Assembly (NCBI GenBank): GCA_002708905.1
Contig: PAPM01000025.1
Location: 186,001 to 250,000 of the forward strand
DNA length: 64,000 nucleotides
From: Pseudomonadales bacterium
GTDB taxonomy: Bacteria > Pseudomonadota > Gammaproteobacteria > Pseudomonadales > Ketobacteraceae
Direction of reading: 5' to 3'
The position numbers and the translations under genes are program-made. Each line of letters begins with the position of its first letter. Positions within the stretch are counted from its first letter, which is position 1. Below the pieces are notes generated by a model. That model was not told where the DNA came from. It worked only from the letters and a program-made list of their open reading frames with translations, and did no database searches. Positions 15,736 through 24,592 of the stretch are shown piece after piece.

Positions 15736-17523
15736 TTAGGCCTGAACGGCTTGTTTGGTCGCCGCAGACGGACTGCCTTTGGGGCGACTGATCAATGCCA
15801 CATCCTGTTGCCTGGCCGCGTGTTTCGCCGCCAGATAGCCAAACGTCATGGCCGGCCCCAGGGTAGCCCCCGCACCGGGGTACTTGCTGCCCATTACTGA
15901 GGCTGCGGAATTACCAATCACGTACAAACCGGGAATCACTTCACCATCCTGGTCGATTGCGCAGCCATTCACATCCGTCAGCACACCGCCTTTGGTGCCG
16001 ATGTCACCGGGATGGATCGGCAACGCATAAAATGGCCCTTCGGCGATCGGTGCAATGCAGGGATTGGGACTGGTGCGGGCATCGCCGTAATAGCGATCGT
16101 AATAACTTTCACCCCGATGAAACTCCGGATCCTTGCCGGTCTTGGCGTACTCATTATTCTTACGCACAGTGTCTTTCAAGCCTTCAGCGTCCACACCAAT
16201 TTTTTCCGCCAGCGCTTCGATACTGTCCGCTTTAACCAGTACATCCCACACCCGTTTGGCGATGCGGTTATCCGGCATGGAATATCCGGGTGGAATGGGA
16301 CCGAAGGGAAATTTCTTGCGAAAGTTAGCATCAAACACCACAAATGAAGGAAAGGTGGGTTCTTCCGGTTTGTTCTGGGTGTAAAACGCCAAACCGGATT
16401 CCAGATAAGGTGCGGCTTCATTCTGGAAACGCTTGCCCGCTTTATTCACGATGACCAAACCCGGAAGGGAGCGCTCTGCGAATATCACATAGGGGCGATC
16501 CCACTTGGGGATTTTAACCGAGGGTGCCCACCAGGCGTGCTCCATTAAATCGGTCTTGGCGCCGATGTTCATGGCAGCCTGAATACCGTCACCCGTGTTA
16601 TTAATCTGGGAACCACTCCACTCCGGATTGGTGGGTTGCGGCAAATACTGTTTGCGCATTTCCAGGTTGTGCTCAAAGCCTCCGGCACCGATCACCACGC
16701 CCTTGCGGGCCCGGATACGCAGCAACTTACCGTCTTTTTTCACTAAAGCACCCAGCACCACGCCATTATCTTCGATCAACGATTGCAAGGGTGTGTTTAG
16801 CCAAAGATCAATGCGCTGCTCCAGCATGGACCAGCGTAAACGCCCGATTAATGCGTTACCCATGGTCAGGCGACGGGAGCGTTTGCCTTTTAAGCGCCCG
16901 GGAATATCCAGGTAATAACGCAGGGCCATCATCACGGCGGTGAACATCCAGCCCTTGGCCTGGGTGAGGAAAGCACGACCTTCTTTCATGGTCATGGTGA
17001 GCTTGCCGGCCACTAACACCTGGGGAGGCGGTTCCCGCAATTGCAGAAAATGTTGCTTCAGGTGTTTGGCACTAACCGGCAACGGCTGATGGGTGCGATG
17101 GCCTTCCTTGCCGCCGGGCATTTCCGGGTAGTAATCCGAATAGGGGACGGATTCAAAGGACACCCGACTGTGACGGGCCATGTACTGCAGCATCTCCGGA
17201 GCCTGTTCCACATAGGTCCTCAGGCGATCTTCCGAGACCTCATCACCAATCACCGCTTTCAGGTACTTCAGGGCTTCCTGTGCCGAATCCTGGGCACCGG
17301 CCGCCCGGGCATAATGGCTGTTGGGAATCCAGATCCCGCCGCCGGACATAGCAGAAGTGCCGCCGTACTGGTCACTTTTTTCCACCACCAGCACCTGCTT
17401 GCAGCCTTCATTACGGGCAACGACGGCCGCGGTAAGCGCGCCGGCCCCCGACCCCACCACCAGTACGTCCACCTCCTGATCAAATGGGCCGTTTTCCTGT
17501 ACAGTTTGGGGAGTGGCTGCCAT
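15736..17523 (-). CDS. kstD: KstD-family FAD-dependent 3-ketosteroid dehydrogenase
   Basis: The 595-residue flavoprotein begins with a dinucleotide fold (DVLVVGSGAGALTAA). It carries the family's GGTSAMSGGGIWIPN segment and ends with the KstD signature: FYALPIHPGDIGTKGG, GLYVIGNSAASVMG, YPGAGATLGPAMTFG. KstDs remove hydrogens from C1-C2 of 3-ketosteroids, and a sister group removes them from C4-C5 of 5-alpha-3-ketosteroids. The sequence alone does not decide between them. A 5-alpha-reductase homologue 4 kb away makes the delta-4 option worth keeping. It is divergent from the acyl-CoA synthetase at 17697 across a region holding a 21-bp dyad. Confidence 0.85.
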   Translation of the reverse strand: MAATPQTVQENGPFDQEVDVLVVGSGAGALTAAVVARNEGCKQVLVVEKSDQYGGTSAMSGGGIWIPNSHYARAAGAQDSAQEALKYLKAVIGDEVSEDRLRTYVEQAPEMLQYMARHSRVSFESVPYSDYYPEMPGGKEGHRTHQPLPVSAKHLKQHFLQLREPPPQVLVAGKLTMTMKEGRAFLTQAKGWMFTAVMMALRYYLDIPGRLKGKRSRRLTMGNALIGRLRWSMLEQRIDLWLNTPLQSLIEDNGVVLGALVKKDGKLLRIRARKGVVIGAGGFEHNLEMRKQYLPQPTNPEWSGSQINNTGDGIQAAMNIGAKTDLMEHAWWAPSVKIPKWDRPYVIFAERSLPGLVIVNKAGKRFQNEAAPYLESGLAFYTQNKPEEPTFPSFVVFDANFRKKFPFGPIPPGYSMPDNRIAKRVWDVLVKADSIEALAEKIGVDAEGLKDTVRKNNEYAKTGKDPEFHRGESYYDRYYGDARTSPNPCIAPIAEGPFYALPIHPGDIGTKGGVLTDVNGCAIDQDGEVIPGLYVIGNSAASVMGSKYPGAGATLGPAMTFGYLAAKHAARQQDVALISRPKGSPSAATKQAVQA

Positions 17524-17590
17524 AGGGTCTCACCTCTGAATTATGCTGTTTTTATTATCTCCATTGCCGCATTATAAGTTTTCAGCTCAT

Positions 17591-17611
17591 TTATGCAATA
17601 ATATTGCAAAT
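17591..17611. promoter_or_regulatory. copy 2 of the shared 21-bp dyad
   Basis: TTATGCA-ATAATAT-TGCAAAT lies between the divergent KstD-family gene (67 bp from its start) and the acyl-CoA synthetase gene (85 bp from its start). Arm spacing and sequence match the copies at 13482 and 19417. Confidence 0.65.
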
Positions 17612-17696
17612 TAATTGTATATTTGGTTTGCTATAACCGTTCCCTACAAAAAGAACCAAAAAAAAGAAGATCCAAAACAATAACAGGAAGCATGCC

Positions 17697-19388
17697 ATGC
17701 AGCCGGAAGCAAACAGCTATTTACAAGGCCCAACCACCCAACCCCTATTGGAAGAGACCATCGGCCAATGTCTGGATCGAATGGCCCACACCTATCCAGA
17801 GCGTGAGGCCATCGTGGTGCGTCACCAGGGTATACGCTGGACCTATTCCGATTATCTTAAGGAAATCAACCGGCTGGCCACTGGGCTGTTGAACCTCGGC
17901 ATCAAGCCTGGCGATCGGGTGGGCATCTGGGCCCCGAACAGAGTGGAATGGTGTCTGACCCAGTTTGCCACCGCCCGCATCGGTGCCATCATGGTCTGCA
18001 TCAATCCGGCCTACCGCCTGTACGAACTGGAATACGCTCTCAACAAAGTGGAATGCAATGCCATCATCACAGCGCAGAGCTTCAAGACCAGTCACTATCT
18101 GGACATGCTGAACCAGCTGGCGCCAGAGTTGAAAACCTGTGCGCCAGGGCAGCTACAGGCGGCAAAACTGCCGCACCTGAAAACGGTTATCCGCATGGGG
18201 GATCAGACATCCCCGGGCATGTTTAATTTCGATCAGGTCTGCCGATTGGGCACTGAGTCAGACTATGCACGGATGCACTCCCTCAGCCATCAACTGAAGC
18301 CCTCTGATCCCATCAACATCCAGTTCACCAGCGGTACTACAGGTAGCCCCAAAGGGGCGACCCTCACCCACTACAACATTCTCAACAATGGCTATCAGGT
18401 GGGTCAGGGTATGCATCTAACCGAACAGGACCGACTCTGCATTCCAGTCCCGCTCTACCATTGCTTCGGCATGGTGATGGGCAACCTGGCCTGCCTCACC
18501 CACGGCGCCACTGCCGTCTTCCCCAGTGATGCCTTTGATCCTCAAGCCGTGCTGGAAACGGTACAGGCTGAACGCTGCACCGCACTGCATGGGGTTCCCA
18601 CCATGTTCATAGCGGAACTGGATTTCCCGGAATTCGACCAATACGATCTGTCCTCCCTGCGCACTGGCATCATGGCCGGCAGCCCCTGCCCCGCGGAAAT
18701 CATGCGCAAGGTGATCGCCAATATGCATATGAAAGACGTCACCATCATGTACGGCCAGACCGAGACCAGCCCGGTGAACCACATGACCGCCATTGACGCC
18801 CCCCTGGACAAACGCTGCGAAACCGTCGGCAAGGTGGGCCCTCATCAAGAAGTGAAAATCATCGATGCCGAAGGGAATACCGTCCCCCTGGGCACAACAG
18901 GCGAACTCTGCTGCCGGGGTTACTCGGTCATGCAAGGCTACTGGAACGACCCGGTTAAAACCGCCGAGACCATTGATGATGAACAATGGCTGCATTCCGG
19001 CGACCTGGCGACCATGGACGCTGAAGGTTATGTGCAGATTGTCGGTCGGATTAAAGACATGATCATCCGCGGTGGTGAAAACGTCTATCCGCGGGAAGTG
19101 GAAGAGTTTCTCTATACCCATCCGGACATTCTCGACGTCCAGGTCTTCGGGATTCCCGATCCGAAATATGGCGAGGAGATCTGTGCGTGGGTGAAAGCCC
19201 GCTCAGGGAGTCAGTTGACTGAGCAGGCCATAAAAACGTTCTGCAAAGACCAGATCACCCACTTCAAGGTGCCAAGACATATTCGCTTTGTGGAGGAATA
19301 CCCCATGACGGTCACCGGCAAGATCCAGAAGTTCAAGATGCGGGAAGCCATGGTGGCGGAACTGGAGCACCAAAACGAGCCCGCGTAA
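17697..19388 (+). CDS. AMP-forming fatty-acid/steroid acyl-CoA synthetase
   Basis: A 563-residue ANL-family ligase that activates a carboxylic acid as acyl-AMP and then as the CoA thioester. Visible motifs are the P-loop-like [14 protein letters not shown], the aromatic YGQTETSP of the adenylate pocket, [26 protein letters not shown] as the hinge, and [11 protein letters not shown] with the catalytic lysine near the C-terminus. The sequence resembles general medium- and long-chain FadD proteins. The shared divergent promoter with the KstD-family gene and the dyad suggest a substrate from steroid catabolism, such as a side-chain acid; this is inference. It is distinct from the FadD3-like enzyme at 37297. 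Confidence 0.87.
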   Translation: MQPEANSYLQGPTTQPLLEETIGQCLDRMAHTYPEREAIVVRHQGIRWTYSDYLKEINRLATGLLNLGIKPGDRVGIWAPNRVEWCLTQFATARIGAIMVCINPAYRLYELEYALNKVECNAIITAQSFKTSHYLDMLNQLAPELKTCAPGQLQAAKLPHLKTVIRMGDQTSPGMFNFDQVCRLGTESDYARMHSLSHQLKPSDPINIQFTSGTTGSPKGATLTHYNILNNGYQVGQGMHLTEQDRLCIPVPLYHCFGMVMGNLACLTHGATAVFPSDAFDPQAVLETVQAERCTALHGVPTMFIAELDFPEFDQYDLSSLRTGIMAGSPCPAEIMRKVIANMHMKDVTIMYGQTETSPVNHMTAIDAPLDKRCETVGKVGPHQEVKIIDAEGNTVPLGTTGELCCRGYSVMQGYWNDPVKTAETIDDEQWLHSGDLATMDAEGYVQIVGRIKDMIIRGGENVYPREVEEFLYTHPDILDVQVFGIPDPKYGEEICAWVKARSGSQLTEQAIKTFCKDQITHFKVPRHIRFVEEYPMTVTGKIQKFKMREAMVAELEHQNEPA

Positions 19389-19416
19389 TGTCGTCCAGCG
19401 CACCTTGCGCAGTACT

Positions 19417-19437
19417 TTTTGCAGAACATTTGCAAAA
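19417..19437. promoter_or_regulatory. copy 3 of the shared 21-bp dyad, upstream of tetR
   Basis: TTTTGCA-GAACATT-TGCAAAA ends 68 bp before the ATG of the TetR gene at 19506. A copy in front of a tetR gene is the usual sign of autoregulation and makes that protein the best candidate to bind all three copies. Confidence 0.65.
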
Positions 19438-19505
19438 TTCGCTACAATAGCGCTGCTTTATGTGGTTAGACGCCATCCACATTGTTCCCAAACACAGGAT
19501 TATTC

Positions 19506-20222
19506 ATGAGCGCCACCAAGACCAACAGCTTTATGCAGGCCGGCTCCCGGGGCAAATCCCGCCGCGGTCGTACCCCATCCATTGATATGGAGAAGATCGA
19601 GAACGCCGTCAGGGAAGTGGGCGCCCAAATGGAAGACATTTCCATGAAGGATGTGGCGGACTTTTTGGGGGTAAACGTCACCACACTGTATCGCCATGTG
19701 GGTGGCATCGATGGCCTGCGCCGGATTCGCGCATCCCTGTCCCGCAGCGACCTGCCGGCACTACCTGCCACCAAAGGCCATACCTGGCAGAGCTGGCTCA
19801 AGGTATTGGCGGACTACTATCGTAGCGCCCTGCTGCAACATCCGGATCTGTTGGATTTCGTTCAGGCAGCCCTTGATCCGGACTTCCTTAATCTGGAACA
19901 GGAAGCCAGTATCCTGGTGCAATACGGCTTTGAGCCCAGGGCTGCCCTGTTGGCCCACAGCTTTTTAATCACCACCATTACCGGCTATGTACAGCAGGAA
20001 CTGCAGACAATTGAGGAAGCCCGCAGCGGATATGCGCCCTATTACAGTCGCCTGTTCCAAAACCTGGATGCCCATCCCGACCGGCTGCCTACCCTGAGCC
20101 AGGTTAATCTGAGTCAACGGGATCTGGACCGGGATGTGAACTTCAAATCCATCATTCACTATGCCATTGCCGGTATTGCCTGCCAAAAGGGCGCCCCTAG
20201 TGACCCGGAAAAAGTGTTGTAA
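19506..20222 (+). CDS. TetR-family transcriptional regulator (first of two)
   Basis: The 238-residue product has an N-terminal TetR helix-turn-helix (SMKDVADFLGVNVTTLYRHVG) and a helical ligand-binding domain. The frame is open eight codons further upstream, but AGGA stands at the right distance from ATG 19506. The tail before the HTH is basic (SRGKSRRGRTPS) and may touch the minor groove. A copy of the 21-bp dyad lies just upstream, so it is the leading candidate to control the ksi/kshA and kstD/acyl-CoA synthetase promoters, probably as a repressor released by a steroid or acyl-CoA. It need not be a direct KstR orthologue. Confidence 0.85.
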   Translation: MSATKTNSFMQAGSRGKSRRGRTPSIDMEKIENAVREVGAQMEDISMKDVADFLGVNVTTLYRHVGGIDGLRRIRASLSRSDLPALPATKGHTWQSWLKVLADYYRSALLQHPDLLDFVQAALDPDFLNLEQEASILVQYGFEPRAALLAHSFLITTITGYVQQELQTIEEARSGYAPYYSRLFQNLDAHPDRLPTLSQVNLSQRDLDRDVNFKSIIHYAIAGIACQKGAPSDPEKVL

Positions 20223-20300
20223 GCTATAGCTTTTCCAATTACGAAGCTTATATTCCGTATCCATTGCCCTAGAACTTTTGCCTTAGAGGCCTGCAACCCG

Positions 20301-21026
20301 ATGGCTGCCAACAGTAACCGTAAGAGTGCCCTGTCCCACGACAAGATCATCAACGTCGCCTACAAACTGGCGAAGAAAGATCCCGTAAACGCCATGAGCA
20401 TGCGCAAGGTCGCAACGGTGTTGAAAGTCACCCCCATGGCGATCTACAAATATTTTGAAGACAAAAATGACCTGACCGCCGCCGTCATTGATAAACACAT
20501 GCTGGAAAGCCGGCTGGTGCCAGATGAAATCGATCCCAGCCAATGGCACGACTGGATACACACTTCTTTCCTCCGCATGTGGGATGCCCTGGCCAGCGCA
20601 CCCAATATGATCCGCTACATGACCCAAGCCACCAGCTTTGGTCCGGCGGTGCTGCGCTGGCAGAACGAAACCCTGGGTGTGTTTATCAACGCAGGCTTGA
20701 CACCGAAGCAGGCGCTCACCGCCCACGCGGCCCTGTCGGAGTTGGCCACCGGCAGCAACATTCTGATTCCGGTGCGGGAAAGGGGGGTGGAGACCGTCTT
20801 TCCCAGCGTCTGGAGCGCGATTAAAAACGGCACCACACCAAACCTGGAAGACATCGCCAAGGCGCAATCCACCGTGGAAGAGTACCCATGGCTGCTGATG
20901 TGCGGCCAGGCCATGATGGAAGACATGCAGGACAGCCGGCGGGCCTTCTGTAATGAAATGGAATTAATATTGGATCGACTGGCATTGCAGATACAGGAAA
21001 ACAAAAAGCAGGCGAGGAAGAAATAG
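20301..21026 (+). CDS. TetR-family transcriptional regulator (second of two)
   Basis: A 241-residue TetR-type protein with the HTH AMSMRKVATVLKVTPMAIYKYF at about residues 33-54 and a helical C-terminal domain. It lies 78 bp behind the first TetR gene on the same strand, and the gap contains the 12-bp palindrome AAGCTATAGCTT (20221-20232). It may have its own promoter. The perfect 27-bp palindrome at 13411 needs a binder and this protein is one option. The gap also holds TATATTCCGTAT, which resembles the centre of that palindrome only weakly. Confidence 0.84.
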   Translation: MAANSNRKSALSHDKIINVAYKLAKKDPVNAMSMRKVATVLKVTPMAIYKYFEDKNDLTAAVIDKHMLESRLVPDEIDPSQWHDWIHTSFLRMWDALASAPNMIRYMTQATSFGPAVLRWQNETLGVFINAGLTPKQALTAHAALSELATGSNILIPVRERGVETVFPSVWSAIKNGTTPNLEDIAKAQSTVEEYPWLLMCGQAMMEDMQDSRRAFCNEMELILDRLALQIQENKKQARKK

Positions 21027-21103
21027 CACTGTCTCCTCGTCCAACCGTTTGCCGAGCATTTTGTAAACAGCGAATAATGGGGTTTCAGGTACCCGGTTTT
21101 ATA

Positions 21104-21139
21104 TAGTCCGGTAAAGCGTCTACACTTAGTCCAGTAAAA
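21104..21139 (+). promoter_or_regulatory. direct repeats TAGTCC(G/A)GTAAA upstream of the fnr-type gene
   Basis: TAGTCCGGTAAA at 21104-21115 and TAGTCCAGTAAAA at 21127-21139 agree at 11 of 12 positions with a 23-bp period, about two helical turns. They end 29 bp before the ATG at 21169. This is a candidate activator or repressor site; nothing links it to a known protein. Confidence 0.45.
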
Positions 21140-21168
21140 CAAAAACGAATGGACTCGGAGACGGCTTC

Positions 21169-21963
21169 ATGAACGGAGCGACCAAAATTGATCTGGTTAA
21201 CGCCGAAACCTTTACCCCGGCGTCCCATCCTGAAAGTAATGCACCCTGTCTGAATTGTCGTCTGAGCGAATATTGCTTACCTGCATTATTCGCGGCCAGC
21301 TCGCAAACGCAGCGGGACCATCTATTGAAATCGCTGGTCAGACAGCAGGAAGCCCATGTCCTGAAACGTCAATATCTGTTTCGCCAGAACGATCCGTTTA
21401 ACACCCTGTACATCGTGCGCTCAGGTGCGGTAAAAACGGTGTTGTTGGACAGCAGTGGATGTGAACAGATTACCGGCTTTTACTATCCGGGTGATTTGTT
21501 CGGTCTGGATGGTATCAATACCCACCACTATGCGACCACATCCATGTCCCTGGGTAATGCCACCGTGTGTGCCGTGGACTTTCCCAAGTTGGAAAAAATC
21601 AGTACGTTCGTGCCCTCCCTCCAGCATCATGTATTCCGCATGATGGCCAGGGAAATTGAGCGCAACCAGCGGGTGATGTCCATTTTGAATCATAAGACCG
21701 CAGAGCAACGGGTCGCCTTTGTACTCTTACGCTATGCGCTGCATCTGCGTCGCATGCAGCATACCACCCAGGAATTCACCATTCCCATGTCGCGCAAGGA
21801 TATGGCAAACCACCTGGGTCTGGCGGTGGAGACCGTAAGCCGGATTCTTTCACGCTTTCAACGCCTTGGGATGCTGGAAATCCGGGGTCGCCAGGTGTCC
21901 GCCATGAACCTGGCCGGCCTACAGGAGCATTTTGAAAATGGTGATGAACATAGCATGCAATAG
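21169..21963 (+). CDS. fnr: FNR/Anr-type oxygen-sensing transcriptional regulator
   Basis: The 264-residue Crp/FNR-family protein has the cysteine set that holds an oxygen-labile [4Fe-4S] cluster: C27, C30, C36 (CLNCRLSEYC) and C134 (GNATVC). A cyclic-nucleotide-like beta roll follows, then a dimer helix and a C-terminal HTH whose recognition helix reads AVETVSRILSRF. The E-xx-SR pattern is that of FNR and predicts TTGAT-N4-ATCAA targets. When oxygen falls it should dimerise and control anaerobic genes. I see no such site inside the steroid promoters examined. The stop region forms a 7-bp hairpin, AGCATGC-AATA-GCATGCT. Confidence 0.9.
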   Translation: MNGATKIDLVNAETFTPASHPESNAPCLNCRLSEYCLPALFAASSQTQRDHLLKSLVRQQEAHVLKRQYLFRQNDPFNTLYIVRSGAVKTVLLDSSGCEQITGFYYPGDLFGLDGINTHHYATTSMSLGNATVCAVDFPKLEKISTFVPSLQHHVFRMMAREIERNQRVMSILNHKTAEQRVAFVLLRYALHLRRMQHTTQEFTIPMSRKDMANHLGLAVETVSRILSRFQRLGMLEIRGRQVSAMNLAGLQEHFENGDEHSMQ

Positions 21964-22008
21964 CATGCTCATCAGTCTATGCCCAGCCCAGCCCAGCCCC
22001 GCCTTCTG

Positions 22009-23211
22009 TTAAAACACTTCGAACAAACCGGCGGCACCCATACCGCCGCCAATGCACATGGTCACCACCACGTATTTAACACCGCGGCGCTTACCTTCCA
22101 ACAATGCATGACCCACCATACGGGCACCGCTCATGCCAAAGGGATGACCGATGGCAATGGCGCCACCGTTGACGTTCATTCGGGCCGGATCGATTTCCAG
22201 TTTCTGCTGGCAGTAAATCACCTGAGAGGCAAACGCCTCATTCAATTCCCACAAACCGATATCATCGACTGTCAGGCCATGACGGTTCAGTAGTTTGGGT
22301 ACGGCGAACACTGGGCCGATGCCCATCTCATCCGCTTTACAACCTGCCACTGCCAAACCTCGATAAGCGCCCAAAGGACTCAAACCCAGCTGTTCGGCCA
22401 GCTTGGCGTCCATTAACAAGGAGGCGGAAGCACCATCCGATAACTGGGATGCATTGCCCGCAGTGATAAATTTACCTTGTTTTACCCAGTTGCCGTCCTT
22501 CCATACGGGCTCCAGAGCCTGCAAACTTTCCAGGGTGGTACTGGGCCTATTGCATTCATCCTGCGCCAGGGTCACTTCTTCATAGGTGGTTTCTTTGGTT
22601 TCCTTGTTGAAGTTGGCCTTGGTCACGGTCATGGGAATGATTTCATCAGCAAACAGCTTATTCTGTTGCGCCGCTGCGGTGCGCTGCTGACTCAAAAGGG
22701 AATACTCATCCTGCGCTGCCCGGGATATGCCATAGCGTTCCGCTACTATTTCAGCGGTTTCAATCATGGGAATGTAAGCCGTGGGATCGATGGCCGTCAC
22801 GGTTTTCGACACATTACGAAAGGTATTCTTGTGTTTGTTTTGAGTGAGGGAAATAGACTCTACACCGCCGCCGATACCCACATCGTATTCGTTACACATG
22901 ATGCTTTTCGCTACCGTCGCAATGGACATCAGCCCGGAAGAACACTGACGTTCGATGGCCATGCCGGCAGTAGTTTCCGGTAAGCCACCAGCCACTGCAC
23001 ACAGGCGACCAAGATTATAGGCCTGGGTCCCTTGTTGGGCAGCGGCACCGAATACGCAGTCTTCCACCAGACTGGGATCAATACCAGCTTTCGTAACCAC
23101 TGCATTAACCGTGGCACCGCCAAGAGCAGGCGCTTCCGTATCATTAAAAGCACCCCGGAAAGATTTCGCCAACGCGGTGCGGGCTGTGGCAACAATAACG
23201 GCTTCACGCAT
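22009..23211 (-). CDS. acetyl-CoA acyltransferase (thiolase)
   Basis: The 400-residue thiolase has the nucleophile C90 (ERQCSSGL), [24 protein letters not shown] with the active-site histidine, and the second cysteine in [12 protein letters not shown]. It cleaves 3-ketoacyl-CoA with CoA to release acetyl-CoA. It closes a minus-strand run with a MaoC hydratase, ipdF and two acyl-CoA dehydrogenases. The probable role is a thiolytic step in breaking down the C/D-ring remnant or the side chain. It differs from the FadA6-like thiolase at 28036. Confidence 0.88.
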   Translation of the reverse strand: MREAVIVATARTALAKSFRGAFNDTEAPALGGATVNAVVTKAGIDPSLVEDCVFGAAAQQGTQAYNLGRLCAVAGGLPETTAGMAIERQCSSGLMSIATVAKSIMCNEYDVGIGGGVESISLTQNKHKNTFRNVSKTVTAIDPTAYIPMIETAEIVAERYGISRAAQDEYSLLSQQRTAAAQQNKLFADEIIPMTVTKANFNKETKETTYEEVTLAQDECNRPSTTLESLQALEPVWKDGNWVKQGKFITAGNASQLSDGASASLLMDAKLAEQLGLSPLGAYRGLAVAGCKADEMGIGPVFAVPKLLNRHGLTVDDIGLWELNEAFASQVIYCQQKLEIDPARMNVNGGAIAIGHPFGMSGARMVGHALLEGKRRGVKYVVVTMCIGGGMGAAGLFEVF

Positions 23212-23265
23212 ATCAATTCACCTGTGTTTAATTCAATTATCGAAATAGTTTTATTCGGGATGTTG

Positions 23266-23724
23266 TTACTCAGGAAAGTAGCGGGAGATGGTATCCACCA
23301 CACAGGCAGGCCGGTCCCCACCTTCAATCTCGACGGTAACCCGAATCACCGCCTGAACCCCACCTTTTACCTGTTCTACTGATATCAGTTCACCCACGCC
23401 ACGCACCCGTGAGTTGACCTTCACCGGTGCCGGAAAACGCAGTTTATCCGCACCATAATTCACTCCCATACTGATGCCCTGCACATCGATAATTTGCGGC
23501 AGGAACATATTCACCAGTGACAACGTGAGGTAACCGTGGGCAATGGTGCAACCAAAGCTGCCGTGTTTGGCTTGCTCAGGGTCCACATGAATCCATTGGT
23601 GGTCGCCGGTGGCATCAGCGAATAAGTTAATCCGATCCTGGTCGATGGTGAGCCACTCGCTTGCGCCCAACTGTTGCCCTACAGCCGCTTCCAGATCTAA
23701 AGGCGATTTAAAAACTGTGGTCAT
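23266..23724 (-). CDS. MaoC-family enoyl-CoA hydratase
   Basis: The 152-residue product is a single hot-dog fold with the hydratase-2 motif FADATGDHQWIHVDPEQA, where D and H are the catalytic pair, followed by IAHGYLTLSL. It adds water to 2-enoyl-CoA to give the (R)-3-hydroxyacyl-CoA. It lies 33 bp downstream of ipdF and 54 bp upstream of the thiolase, all on the minus strand, which suggests a steroid beta-oxidation step. The exact substrate is not evident. Confidence 0.85.
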   Translation of the reverse strand: MTTVFKSPLDLEAAVGQQLGASEWLTIDQDRINLFADATGDHQWIHVDPEQAKHGSFGCTIAHGYLTLSLVNMFLPQIIDVQGISMGVNYGADKLRFPAPVKVNSRVRGVGELISVEQVKGGVQAVIRVTVEIEGGDRPACVVDTISRYFPE

Positions 23725-23757
23725 GGTGAATCCTCTTTATTCTGTAGCGATGAAAGG

Positions 23758-24549
23758 CTATGCATGCTGACTGGAGCAGGAGAGAATTTCGCCGGTCATA
23801 TAGCTGGAATAGTCCGACGCCAGGAACATCATGATGTTGGCAATCTCCCAGGTTTCCGCACCACGGCCATAGGCCTCCCGTCCTTCCAGTTCCGCCAACA
23901 ATTCAGCCGGTGCCGATTTCTTCAACATGGGATGAACCGCCAGCGAAGGTGACACTGCATTGATACGCACGCCAAACTCAGCCGCTTCCAACGCCGCGCA
24001 ACGGGTTAACGCCATCACACCGGCTTTGGCGGCGGCATAATGACTCTGCTCTTTCTGCGCACGCCAACCCAATACCGACGCGTTGTTCACGATCACACCG
24101 CCCTGGCCCCGTTGTTTCATGGTTCGCATCATGGCCCGGGTCATACGCATGGTACCGTTTAGTGTCACATCAATAACCTTGAACCATTCGTCGTCATCCA
24201 TTTCAATCAAGGTACGGCTGGTACCCAAACCGGCGTTATTGATCAGTACATCCACGCCACCGAGTTTTGCTTCAGCAAAGGCAACCAGTGTTTGCACATC
24301 GTCTTCCGCCGCAACGTTAGCCACTTGGCCAAAGACCGCATCCAGCCCGGTTTCCGCTTGCAGGTTCTGCACGGATTGCTGCAGGCGCCCTTCGTGAATA
24401 TCGCTCAGCACAATGCCGCGACAACCTTCTTCAACGGCTTTTTTCGCCGCGGCGAAACCGATGCCTGCACCGGCTGCTGCGGTAATCAAGACGGACTTAC
24501 CCGCCAGCAATTGATGCCCCGCCACATAGGTTGGGTTATGAATGTCCAT
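23758..24549 (-). CDS. ipdF: IpdF-like SDR, 5-hydroxy-HIP(-CoA) dehydrogenase
   Basis: The 263-residue SDR strongly resembles mycobacterial IpdF (Rv3559c family). It has an N-terminal AGHQLLAGKSVLITAAAGAGIG, the segment VIVNNASVLGWRAQ, SHYAAAKAGVMALTR with the YxxxK motif, and a C-terminus ending SCSSQHA. IpdF oxidises the 5-hydroxyl of the hydroxylated C/D-ring propanoate intermediate so that it can join the HIP route. This comparison is from memory of the family rather than a search. It follows two acyl-CoA dehydrogenase genes and has a perfect AGGAG site. Confidence 0.83.
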   Translation of the reverse strand: MDIHNPTYVAGHQLLAGKSVLITAAAGAGIGFAAAKKAVEEGCRGIVLSDIHEGRLQQSVQNLQAETGLDAVFGQVANVAAEDDVQTLVAFAEAKLGGVDVLINNAGLGTSRTLIEMDDDEWFKVIDVTLNGTMRMTRAMMRTMKQRGQGGVIVNNASVLGWRAQKEQSHYAAAKAGVMALTRCAALEAAEFGVRINAVSPSLAVHPMLKKSAPAELLAELEGREAYGRGAETWEIANIMMFLASDYSSYMTGEILSCSSQHA

Positions 24550-24592
24550 GATCTTCTCCTGCGAAAATTCTGTATCTTATGACCCAGACTCT

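Noticed and set aside
21951-21968. AGCATGC-AATA-GCATGCT hairpin at the end of the FNR-type gene as a terminator
   Set aside because: The stem is only 7 bp and no T-run follows on the plus strand; it is noted only as a possible mRNA hairpin.
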